Source: Clostridia bacterium (GTDB lineage Bacteria > Bacillota > Clostridia > Christensenellales > Aristaeellaceae). Taken from it: a stretch of DNA of 64,000 bases. Below are positions 1 through 6,546 of this stretch, one piece after another (the first letter of the stretch is position 1; each line of letters starts with the position of its first letter). A model generated the notes under the pieces. It saw only the letters and a list, made by a program, of their open reading frames with translations. It had not been told where the DNA came from and made no database searches. The stretch is taken from positions 1 to 64,000 of the forward strand of contig JAFQKQ010000084.1 in NCBI GenBank assembly GCA_017396845.1. The letters run 5' to 3'. The position numbers were made by a program, and so were the translations under genes.

Positions 1-110
1 TCAGTCCCGCAAGGGGCTGGCCTCTTTTCATGCCTCGGTGTCTTTTTGGTGTCTTTCCTCGCTGAAAATCGGCCGAAAAAATGGTGCGGTGTCTTTGATT
101 TTGGTGTCTT
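1..110. repeat. Left-edge stretch with four short direct repeats
   Basis: The 9-mer GGTGTCTTT occurs four times (near 37, 49, 87 and 101). On the minus strand an ATG at 31 opens a frame that runs off the left edge (it begins MKRGQPLAGL), but it lacks a clear ribosome binding site. I cannot assign a gene. The strong minus-strand promoter at 120-148 would transcribe through this stretch, so the start of a gene lying outside the window is possible. Confidence 0.3.
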
Positions 111-119
111 TCGTATTGA

Positions 120-148
120 ATTATAAGTGTAGCGATTTTTTCTGTCAA
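120..148 (-). promoter_or_regulatory. Consensus sigma-A promoter, copy A
   Basis: Read on the minus strand, TTGACA (148-143) is followed after 17 bases by TATAAT (125-120), which is a perfect consensus. The promoter and about 40 bases upstream of it (to about 190) recur near 35545-35612, so this is one copy of a duplicated promoter segment. It points off the left edge of the window. Confidence 0.75.
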
Positions 149-242
149 TCAGCTTTCATTTACAAAATGCCCGGAGAATAACAATACCCCTAAACTGTTA
201 TTCATTACATTATTCCTTCTTTCTAAAGTCTTTCTTGATCGA

Positions 243-490
243 CTAAAAGTGATCGTTTGTCACCCCAAGGCAAATATCCTGCCGGTCGAACGAGGGCTTG
301 ATGGAATATTCTTCATCTGCCCATATTCTCTCCGTAACGCCGCCTGTATTGCGGTCTGTTATTCGCGGCGCGGCTTGTATATGCTGCAAAATTCCAACAT
401 ATATCATGCCTTTGCAGATTTTCAGCCTGCCGAATCGCTCTTGCAGCTGCATCTTTTGCTTTTTCAAGCAAAATCCCGGCAGGAAAGGCT
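243..490 (-). pseudogene. Remnant of the small BamE-like membrane-protein family
   Basis: The C-terminal part, with YSIKPSFDRQDICLGV, aligns with YSISLTFDKQDICLGV of the intact gene at 3171-3458, including the shared W six residues before the Y. The N-terminal part is read in a different frame (AARAIRQAENLQ) and resembles the decayed gene at 26503-27082. There is no N-terminal membrane segment and no Shine-Dalgarno; the open frame starts with TTG. I read it as a fused or frameshifted remnant rather than a working gene. Confidence 0.45.
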
Positions 491-538
491 TATATGATCC
501 GGCAAATCGGTTTGCCGTTGTTTGTCAATCTTCGTCTG

Positions 539-826
539 TCAGTATTGTTCATCCTGTACGCCAAGGCAAATGTCCTGCTTATCGAATGTGAGGGAGATGG
601 AATATCCCGCCTCCCGCCAGATTTTCAGCGTATATCCATTTGCCTGTTGGATGATGCTGTTCGGCTTTGCTGCCGCTATGGTCAGAATTTCCCGATAACC
701 CCGCCCTTTGAAAGCCTCTACCCTTGCAAAATTCTCCCGCAGGGAATGGTGCTATTTCCGTAGCCGGAGCGCAAGCAGGAAGCCGCCAAGGAACGCCGCC
801 ACAATCCAGCCAAGATATGCCAGCAT
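539..826 (-). pseudogene. Nonsense-mutated copy of the small membrane protein at 3171-3458
   Basis: This stretch is almost identical in DNA to 3171-3458 and has the same length from ATG (826) to TGA (539). Codon 25, AAG (Lys) in the intact copy, is TAG here, directly after the membrane segment and RLRK. Only a 24-residue membrane peptide would be made. The few other differences are substitutions, so the duplication is recent and the copy has just been inactivated. Confidence 0.8.
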
Positions 827-887
827 TGAACCTCCCTTCTTTCCTCTGTGATGCTTCAATCTTACCTTTCAAGAGGAAGAAAGTCAC

Positions 888-932
888 GTGCAGACCGCGC
901 ACTTTTGCCGAAACGATGTGCAAACCACGCAC
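888..932 (-). promoter_or_regulatory. Twin GTGC-N7-GCAC operators, copy 1
   Basis: Two 15-base inverted repeats of the form GTGCARACCRCGCAC lie at 888-902 and 918-932, starts 30 bases apart. They sit upstream of the dead gene at 539-826, as in the two other copies at 3520-3565 and 9325-9370. The protein that binds them is unknown. Confidence 0.55.
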
Positions 933-1155
933 ATTCGCCATTTTTACTGCTGATATGATCGGTTCGGGCGCTGTTTTTCCTCTTTCTCTATGTCATTTCC
1001 ATGCCGCGCTGCAACCACTATGTCATGAGCTTTGAAGAACTGCTGCTTAAGACCCGGCGTAACTGCCGTGCTTTTCGCAGGGTCTGTAAAACTCTTTGAC
1101 TTTGAAAAACTCCTCCTCCTCCCGAAAGCACGGAAAGAGGAGGAAATGCGATGTA
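933..1155. other. Gene-free stretch with a decayed repeat
   Basis: I see no intact gene. The DNA around 961-1045 resembles 10468-10555 (shared pattern around TTTCTCTATGTC and TTTGAAGAAC). In the plus direction both read roughly as FLYV-x3-P, so both look like remnants of the same lost sequence. The family could not be identified. Confidence 0.3.
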
Positions 1156-2430
1156 TTACCACTGCCTGTCCCGATAGGGCGTGTCTTCGAACCCGTTTGT
1201 GTTCAGCTTGCTGACCATGTGATCCAGATGAGGCTTGCACATCGTTCTGAACCATTCGGTATGGCCGAACCACCTGACCAGCGTGGGGCTGACCGCGTAG
1301 TAGGTGCGGATGAATGCGCGCCCGTACCACGTCTTGGCCAGCAGGTTGTCGCGGTAGCGGCGAAGCGTCCACACCTGCGGGCAGTCATAGGAGCCGTAAA
1401 CGCAGGTTGCTACGTAGCAGCCGCCGCTCTTCTGGCTCTGTGCGGGAGGTGGAGTGAACATGGCGTCAACGTCCGGGGGCTGGAAGCCGGAGTCCAGCTT
1501 TTTGATGTCCTGGTATACCTGCTTCAGTTTGCCGATGTATTTGGGGCGGTTTTCGCCTTTGAGGACGAATGAGGGCCTGTTGTTGACGACGTATTGCAGT
1601 TCGAGCTGCTTTGTATACACCTGCGCAATGACGTGCAGACGTTCCAGACGCAGTTCGTCCTTGCCGGTTCCTTCTTTGGGCACTACGCCGACCAGATCCA
1701 CAACGGGCGCGAGCAACCCGGCGACCCATTCGTCCTTTCGGGCATTCAGATACTCGCCGGGGATGACGTTGTTTTCAAGGATGTCATTGTAAGTAGCTTC
1801 GAACAGGCGCAGCGCAGTATCGAAGACAGCCTGCTCTACTTCCTCCTGAACTGCGTTGTAGTTATCGGTAATGGGATACGCCTTGTATGTTTTGGATGCG
1901 GTAAGATTCAGCTTCTGCATAGCGGGCACGCTGGGATCTTTGATCCTGTTGAGATCAGCCTGAATCTCTTCTTCCGTCGCGCCGGCCTGATTTCCGGCAA
2001 TGCGGATAACGTTGGGCAGCAATTTGGAGGCGAGGTCCATTTCGAGTTTCAGTTTCAGAAACTTGCCCCGTGTTTCGAGAACCTTATCCCATACATACTT
2101 CTGAGCCGGGAAGGTCTCTTCGTGCTGAGCGATTAAGGCGAGAAGACGTTCCCTGAGCCACTCGCACATTTCATTGCGATACTGCTGGGAAAGTGTCACA
2201 AACTCGTCCCATGTTTTGGTGAGCGCCAGCGCCTTGTAAATGACGTTTTTGTAGCTTTCGATCATACTCTCATCCAGATGATCTGCCATCTTCAGAGCGC
2301 AGCTTGCGGCCAGCATGTCTGCCTCCATGACGTCCTGCCCGCTCTTGACGACTTCCAGCGCTACATGAATGGCTTCCTGATATTTACCCTCGTCATACAG
2401 CTTCCGACCCTGTTCCAGTGTGTTTTCCAT
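1156..2430 (-). CDS. TPR-like protein with C-terminal CFI-box domain
   Basis: This 424-residue protein starts with a TPR-like helix pair (about residues 1-60, LEQGRKLYDEGKYQEA), continues as a mostly helical middle, and has a proline/serine linker near 340. The C-terminal segment reads GGCYVATCVYGSYDCPQV, then LRRYRDNLL and GRAFIRTYYAVSP. That pattern is the CFI-box C-terminal domain, found at the ends of many unrelated bacterial proteins and of unknown function. ATG 2430 has a good site (AAAGGAG). The zinc-ribbon gene at 2449-2655 ends 18 bases upstream, so the two probably form an operon. No signal peptide is visible, so it is likely cytoplasmic. The CFI-box call is firm; the role is unknown. 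Confidence 0.75.
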   Translation of the reverse strand: MENTLEQGRKLYDEGKYQEAIHVALEVVKSGQDVMEADMLAASCALKMADHLDESMIESYKNVIYKALALTKTWDEFVTLSQQYRNEMCEWLRERLLALIAQHEETFPAQKYVWDKVLETRGKFLKLKLEMDLASKLLPNVIRIAGNQAGATEEEIQADLNRIKDPSVPAMQKLNLTASKTYKAYPITDNYNAVQEEVEQAVFDTALRLFEATYNDILENNVIPGEYLNARKDEWVAGLLAPVVDLVGVVPKEGTGKDELRLERLHVIAQVYTKQLELQYVVNNRPSFVLKGENRPKYIGKLKQVYQDIKKLDSGFQPPDVDAMFTPPPAQSQKSGGCYVATCVYGSYDCPQVWTLRRYRDNLLAKTWYGRAFIRTYYAVSPTLVRWFGHTEWFRTMCKPHLDHMVSKLNTNGFEDTPYRDRQW

Positions 2431-2448
2431 AACAAGACAACTCCTTTA

Positions 2449-2655
2449 TCATGCTTCGATCGTGTAGTTGCATTTATCGCACATGTAAGTCACTTTTCTT
2501 CGGCCGAGAGCGCCGGCCACCAGTCCGACGGGCCCCAGCAGCACGCCGCCGACAGCTGCCTTTTTGCCGCTGAAACCGCCGGTCCGTTCTCCGATGGGTT
2601 TCAGGAAACCCCTGCGACACCGGGGACAGAGTTTGTAAGCCAGATCCTTAGCCAT
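2449..2655 (-). CDS. Small zinc-ribbon protein with hydrophobic glycine-rich core
   Basis: This 68-residue protein has two CxxC knuckles, CPRC near the start and CDKC near the end, likely binding one zinc. Between them lies a glycine- and valine-rich hydrophobic stretch (AAVGGVLLGPVGLVAGALG) that could enter a membrane or form a glycine-zipper-like helix pair. The start is ATG 2655, which follows AGGAGG at ideal spacing; an upstream in-frame ATG has no such site. It is the first gene of a probable two-gene operon with the CFI-box protein. Similar short ribbon/glycine-rich proteins are common in Clostridia but have no known function. Confidence 0.7.
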   Translation of the reverse strand: MAKDLAYKLCPRCRRGFLKPIGERTGGFSGKKAAVGGVLLGPVGLVAGALGRRKVTYMCDKCNYTIEA

Positions 2656-2685
2656 GTTACGATCCTCCTGTTGTTGTATTGACAT

Positions 2686-3165
2686 TGTATTTTATGCATG
2701 ATGGAACACGTCATCAGCAATTCATGGGTGTAAAGGCAGCACACCGGATGTCTGCCTGCCGGAGTGCAAGGGTGTGAGCCGCTGAAAACAACAGCGGCTG
2801 AACCGTGATCAATGCAGCCGGGCTGACGATGCGCTATGCGCTGCTTCAGGCTTTGCACGGACATTTCGTACGTGCTGATTTCGTTTTGCCATTCTCGTAC
2901 CGTGCGGTCCTGTCCGGGGTGCTTTTGCGGGTCTGAGCTTCTTTGCGGCTGCGATCCGCAGCTTCTTCACGCCCTCCTGCTGCATGATCTGCGTTTCAAA
3001 CGCTTTATCAAAGCAGGCCTTGATGTTTTTTTGCAGTCCGGCTTACGCCCGCCTGCGCTGATGATAATCTCATTGGGTTTATCGGCCTGCATGCAGCAGA
3101 AATCAGGAACGATAATGGCACATAATTTGGCGTCAATGGTATTCCGCATTGTGTTTTTCTATTTC
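2686..3165 (-). pseudogene. Decayed gene, family not recognised
   Basis: No frame is open throughout, but coding-like pieces appear in three minus-strand frames: MRNTIDAKLCAIIVPDF and CMQADKPNEIIISAGGRKP (about 3149-3050), then NIKACFDKAFETQIMQQEGV (about 3035-2975), then DRTVREWQNEISTYEMSVQS (about 2915-2855). Frame changes between them suggest several indels. It precedes the zinc-ribbon/CFI-box pair in the minus direction, so it may once have been the first gene of that operon. Confidence 0.4.
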
Positions 3166-3170
3166 GTTTG

Positions 3171-3458
3171 TCAGTATTGTTCGTCCTGTACGCCAAGGCA
3201 AATGTCCTGCTTATCGAATGTGAGGGAAATGGAATATCCCGCCTCCCGCCAGATTTTCAGCGTGTCTCCATTTGCCTGTTGGATGATGCTGTTCGGCTTT
3301 GCTCCCGCTATGGTCAGAATTTCCCGATAACCCCGCCCTTTGAAAGCCTCTACCCTTGCAAAATTCTCCCGCAGGGAATGGTGCTTTTTCCGTAGCCGGA
3401 GCGCAAGCAGGAAGCCGCCAAGGAACGCCGCCACAATCCAGCCAAGATATGCCAGCAT
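3171..3458 (-). CDS. Small membrane-anchored protein, BamE/SmpA-like tail (intact copy)
   Basis: This 95-residue protein has one N-terminal membrane helix (residues 2-21), a basic stop-transfer stretch RLRKKHH, and a soluble tail ending W-x4-YSISLTFDKQDICLGV. The tail pattern (glycine, tryptophan, then Y-x-I-x-L-x-FD) recalls the two-strand core of BamE/SmpA-type folds; this is inference. ATG 3458 is preceded by AGGGAGG. It is the only intact member of a family with dead copies at 539-826, 8848-9263 and 243-490. A promoter and two operators lie upstream. Confidence 0.65.
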   Translation of the reverse strand: MLAYLGWIVAAFLGGFLLALRLRKKHHSLRENFARVEAFKGRGYREILTIAGAKPNSIIQQANGDTLKIWREAGYSISLTFDKQDICLGVQDEQY

Positions 3459-3490
3459 TGAACCTCCCTTCTTTCCTCTGTGATGCTTAA

Positions 3491-3519
3491 ATCTTACCGA
3501 TTAAGAGGGAGAAAGTCAC
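3491..3519 (-). promoter_or_regulatory. Promoter of the small membrane-protein gene
   Basis: On the minus strand GTGACT (3519-3514) and TAAGAT (3496-3491) are 17 bases apart. The -35 is weak (4 of 6), which fits a promoter needing an activator at the adjacent inverted repeats. The same arrangement is kept in the copy near 9325. Confidence 0.5.
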
Positions 3520-3565
3520 GTGCAAACCACGCACATTTTGCCGAAATGATGTGCAAATTACGCAC
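3520..3565 (-). promoter_or_regulatory. Twin GTGC-N7-GCAC operators, copy 2
   Basis: GTGCAAACCACGCAC (3520-3534) and GTGCAAATTACGCAC (3551-3565) start 31 bases apart, about three helical turns, and directly abut the -35 box at 3519. The placement fits a dimeric activator bound at two sites on one face of the DNA. Confidence 0.6.
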
Positions 3566-3592
3566 ATTCGCCATTTTCACGCCCTAAAACGC

Positions 3593-3618
3593 AAAAAATC
3601 GCCACCGAAGGGGCGAAA
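3593..3618 (-). terminator. Rho-independent terminator (minus)
   Basis: On the minus strand TCGCCCC-TTCG-GTGGCGA is followed by TTTTTT. A near-identical terminator at 9398-9424 follows the XRE regulator gene, so here it probably marks the end of a minus-strand gene that has since been lost. Confidence 0.7.
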
Positions 3619-3760
3619 CAAGTCAAGAGAATGATTCCGAAAAGGGCGGTTCCCTTTTTTGATGCATCAAACCTCAAGCGGTAAATCCGTTGTAAATCGG
3701 TTCTGCATGCAGGAATTACAAGGGTTTTGGCGAATTTAGTTAATTGAGAAGTCCCTGTGC

Positions 3761-3856
3761 AAAACCGGGCGCAGCGCAGGTTTTGATGAAATGGCGAAGG
3801 ACGAAGCCCGCCGCGGCAAGGCCTTCAAAGGCCTGCGGAAGCGCTGCTTCGGCTAA
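3761..3856 (+). pseudogene. C-terminal scrap of a rubrerythrin
   Basis: The plus frame ending at TAA 3856 reads GFDEMAKDEARRGKAFKGL then RKRCFG. This closely matches the last helix of Clostridium-type rubrerythrins (MAKDEARHGKAFxGLLxRYFG). No start or four-helix core precedes it; only about 30 residues remain. A good terminator follows at once (3864-3899), so the fragment is the true 3' end of a deleted gene. Confidence 0.7.
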
Positions 3857-3863
3857 GATATCA

Positions 3864-3899
3864 AACAACAAGGGGGTTTCAAAGCTCCTTGTTGTTTTT
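3864..3899 (+). terminator. Terminator after the rubrerythrin remnant
   Basis: AACAACAAGG pairs with the complementary arm CCTTGTTGTT around a GGGTTTCAAAGCT loop and is followed by a T run. Confidence 0.75.
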
Positions 3900-4003
3900 A
3901 GTTATCATGCTTATAGGGAGGAACCGGACGGTTTCATCCCCTGATGTGTATAACCCGATTCGATTTTGTTTGAGGTTCAGTCTTCATAAAGGAGAAAACG
4001 GCA

Positions 4004-5341
4004 ATGAAAAAGTGGTTGGCGGCAATGACTGCGCTGATTTGTTTGTTGGCAAGCGCGCAGGCAGAGGAATTCCATCTGATCTTTCACGGGGATTGGGATC
4101 GCATTCAAACGCTTACGTACCAGTCTTCGATGGCGGATTTGTTTGAAACCACCTATCCGAGGCTGTATGCCCGCTGGGGCACGGAACAATCGCCTGCAAC
4201 CGTATTGTTTAAGGCGGATGCAGAGGATCATACAAGCGTTGCGTATGCGTATTCCAATTGTGTGGTTGTCAGCGTGGATTATGTCAACCGCAAGCCGCGG
4301 GATCGGGGCTATTTTTCGCATGAGCTGACCCATATGGTTCAGTCATACGGCGACAAAATTGAATACAATGAAAATTCCTGGTGGGTAGAGAACATGGCTG
4401 ATTACGGAAGATTCCGCTATTATCAGTGGATATCGCTGGATCAGATGGAGCCTTCCTCCCGATATGCGGAGGACTGGATGGACTGGGGATATCAGTCCTA
4501 CGGAAACAGCCAATGGTTTTTTGCCTATATGGATTATCGGTATCCCACGATCCCCGGTGAATCGGGCGCACGTGAATACGGGCTGATCGATTCCATTCAT
4601 CTGCTGATCCATGCAAACGAGGGAGAGCCGCTGAGCGACAATCCTTATGATCCTTCTACGCCCATTAACCAAACCGTATATGCCATTACGGGGTACGAAA
4701 CCATAGAGGCGCTTAGGCTCCGGTTTGTCGATGAGCTTGAAAAAGGCACATGGTGCTTCACTGGCTTTGCCGGATATCCGGACAATTTCATTACGGAAAA
4801 TCTGCCCGGGATTGAAAACCCGGAATACCCGCAATGGGAAGATGCGGTTCACGCGACGGATTCCGCTCAGCCGCTTGAAGCGGTTACGGATGGCTATAAT
4901 CTGTGCGCGGACGCATCCGTTTTTGCGGCTTCCGGCTACGTCAATGAGCATGAAGCGCCTGAGATGCTGATTGACGGAGATCTTAGGACCAAGTGGTGCT
5001 CCACGCGATACGATGTGACGAATTCAAAGTACGGTATGGATGAAACGCTTCAGTGGATCGTGATTGACCTGGGAAGCGAAAAACAGTTTAATACCTATAC
5101 GATGATCAACACAAAAACCGTGGAACCCTATTACGGTAATGTGGTCTGCTGGGAATTGTTGGTTTCCAATGATGGTGAGAACTGGGTGAGCGTGGATTAT
5201 CAGCCTTATTGCGATGAGGATATGGTTTCTTTTGACATTGGTCCGCAAAGCGCAAGATATCTGCTGCTGCGCAGCTATGATCCGGATAACGGTGAGGTGG
5301 GTACCATTCGCCTGTACGAGTTCATGCTGTTTGATCGCTGA
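4004..5341 (+). CDS. Secreted basic-secretory-protein-like metallopeptidase with discoidin domain
   Basis: This 445-residue exported protein has a signal peptide (residues 1-20, cleavage after AQA). An N-terminal metallopeptidase-like domain follows, with the zinc motif H106-E107-L-T-H110 (SHELTHMVQSYGD), resembling the plant and bacterial basic secretory protein family. The C-terminal part (about 300-445) looks like an F5/8 type C (discoidin) carbohydrate-binding domain: DGDLRTKWCS, then WIVIDLGS, and a final RLYEFMLF. ATG 4004 follows AAAGGAG. It stands alone between terminators. Likely role: secreted protease that binds glycans or mucin; the substrate is inferred. Confidence 0.75.
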   Translation: MKKWLAAMTALICLLASAQAEEFHLIFHGDWDRIQTLTYQSSMADLFETTYPRLYARWGTEQSPATVLFKADAEDHTSVAYAYSNCVVVSVDYVNRKPRDRGYFSHELTHMVQSYGDKIEYNENSWWVENMADYGRFRYYQWISLDQMEPSSRYAEDWMDWGYQSYGNSQWFFAYMDYRYPTIPGESGAREYGLIDSIHLLIHANEGEPLSDNPYDPSTPINQTVYAITGYETIEALRLRFVDELEKGTWCFTGFAGYPDNFITENLPGIENPEYPQWEDAVHATDSAQPLEAVTDGYNLCADASVFAASGYVNEHEAPEMLIDGDLRTKWCSTRYDVTNSKYGMDETLQWIVIDLGSEKQFNTYTMINTKTVEPYYGNVVCWELLVSNDGENWVSVDYQPYCDEDMVSFDIGPQSARYLLLRSYDPDNGEVGTIRLYEFMLFDR

Positions 5342-5392
5342 GCAACTGCGACTGCGCCATGACAAGGCCTTTGATGTTTGATGGCCTGTGCA

Positions 5393-5420
5393 TTGAATGT
5401 TTGAAAATTTATGATATAAT
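5393..5420 (+). promoter_or_regulatory. Promoter of the metal-type ABC locus
   Basis: TTGAAT (5393-5398) and TATAAT (5415-5420) are 16 bases apart and lie about 40 bases upstream of the ATG at 5463. No Zur/Fur-type palindrome could be recognised by eye. Confidence 0.55.
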
Positions 5421-5462
5421 ACCATCAGGCGCAAGCCAATAAAGCAAAAGAGGGGACTGATT

Positions 5463-5750
5463 ATGAAAAATCGCAAGATCGCATGGCTGCTGTTGCTGCT
5501 GCTGTGTGCGACGGCGCTTCTTTCCGGTACCCTTCTGATTCTCCATGCAGACCACGTTTGTCATCAGACAGCATGCCCGATCTGTACGGTGCTGACGCAG
5601 AGCTTTGAATCGTTCCTGTGCCTGACCGCTGTGACGGTGACGACAGGTCTGTACAGAGACGTAAGCCGCAGCTTTGGCTTCGGCTCACCGGAAAGTAGGT
5701 TTATTCCGGATTGGACACCTGTCCGTCGGAAAGTCAAACTGCTGAATTGA
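5463..5750 (+). CDS. Small membrane protein with HxxH-CPIC cysteine motif
   Basis: This 95-residue protein begins with a hydrophobic helix (residues 7-26) followed by HADHVCHQTACPIC, a cluster of histidines and three cysteines that could bind a metal or form disulfides outside the cell. A second, weaker hydrophobic stretch (about 47-65) follows and the tail is basic. ATG 5463 follows GAGGGG. It is first in the locus leading to the ABC genes at 5890-8781, about 140 bases upstream of the ATPase. Similar HxC-CPxC small proteins sit beside metal transporters in Clostridia; that link is from memory and the role here is inferred. Confidence 0.55.
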   Translation: MKNRKIAWLLLLLLCATALLSGTLLILHADHVCHQTACPICTVLTQSFESFLCLTAVTVTTGLYRDVSRSFGFGSPESRFIPDWTPVRRKVKLLN

Positions 5751-5753
5751 TTT

Positions 5754-5881
5754 CTTCTGTTTTGCACGAATCATATCAAAACAGAAGGAGAATTGAATAT
5801 GAACGTCTATTTATCAAGAATGCAGGGCTTATGCTTCGCCCCTTCTGTTTTGAAGCCACATTTCGATCAAGACAGAAGGAG
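5754..5881 (+). promoter_or_regulatory. Two tandem hairpins sequestering Shine-Dalgarno sites
   Basis: Hairpin 1 pairs CTTCTGTTTTG (5754-5764) with CAAAACAGAAG (5777-5787), a perfect 11-bp stem. Hairpin 2, 88-91 bases further on, pairs the same left arm (5842-5852) with CAAGACAGAAG (5868-5878). In both, the right arm runs into AGAAGGAG. The second is the ribosome site of the ATPase gene (ATG 5890). The first serves a 54-codon frame (ATG 5799, stop 5963) that overlaps the ATPase start. The layout suggests translational control or an imperfect tandem duplication of a leader. Confidence 0.6.
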
Positions 5882-5889
5882 AACCAAAC

Positions 5890-6546
5890 ATGATCCGCAT
5901 AGAAAACCTGCGCAAGCATTTTTCCGACGAATCGGATATTATATACCGAGATCTGAGCTTTGAGGATGGCAAGTCCTATGTGCTGCTGGGCGCATCCGGC
6001 TGCGGCAAATCCACGCTGCTGCACATGATTTCCGGTGTGCTCTCGCCCACCGGCGGACGCATCCTCATCAATAACAAGGACATGGCGGCTGCATCCCAAC
6101 GGGAGAAGGACGCTTTCCGCATCGCAAAAATCGGCTGCGTCTTTCAGGATTTCAAGCTGATCGATGAAATGACCGTTCAGGACAACATCGAGGTGCTGAA
6201 GCTGGAAAAGGTGGATGTGTCCCGCATGGATGCGCTGCTTCTTCAGCTTGGCATTCTGAAGCTGAAGAAGCGTCAGGCGTCCCGCCTGTCCGGCGGCGAA
6301 AAGCAGCGCGTCGCCATCGCCCGCGCGCTGGTCAAGCAGCCGGAGATCATCCTTGCAGACGAACCAACCGGCAACTTAAACTACGCCATCGGCCGTAAAA
6401 TCACCGAAGCCCTGCTGAACGCAGGTAAGGGCAAAACGCTCATCTGCGTAACCCATGATGATCGCCTCTGCGAGCTGTTTGACGAAGTTATCGATATGAA
6501 CGAAGTCACCGCTTCCGCTGTGAAGGGAGGTGAACAGCATGCTTAA
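5890..6546 (+). CDS. ABC transporter ATPase, LolD/MacB type
   Basis: This 218-residue cytoplasmic ATPase has Walker [10 protein letters not shown] (from residue 34), a Q-loop region VFQDFKLI, signature [12 protein letters not shown] and Walker [12 protein letters not shown]. It belongs to the LolD/MacB/FtsE-like group that works with single-permease FtsX-type partners. It overlaps the permease gene by 8 bases. Its ribosome site lies inside the second leader hairpin (5842-5878). With the permease and lipoprotein it forms one transport or mechanotransmission complex; the neighbours suggest a metal-related role. Confidence 0.85.
   Translation: MIRIENLRKHFSDESDIIYRDLSFEDGKSYVLLGASGCGKSTLLHMISGVLSPTGGRILINNKDMAAASQREKDAFRIAKIGCVFQDFKLIDEMTVQDNIEVLKLEKVDVSRMDALLLQLGILKLKKRQASRLSGGEKQRVAIARALVKQPEIILADEPTGNLNYAIGRKITEALLNAGKGKTLICVTHDDRLCELFDEVIDMNEVTASAVKGGEQHA

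Noticed and set aside
1-110. CRISPR-like array of GGTGTCTTT repeats
   Set aside because: Repeats are only nine bases, spacing is irregular, and no cas genes are in the window.
944-1372. 142-residue minus-strand frame
   Set aside because: It overlaps the CFI-box gene in another frame and only its last part, outside that gene, looks like decayed coding sequence.
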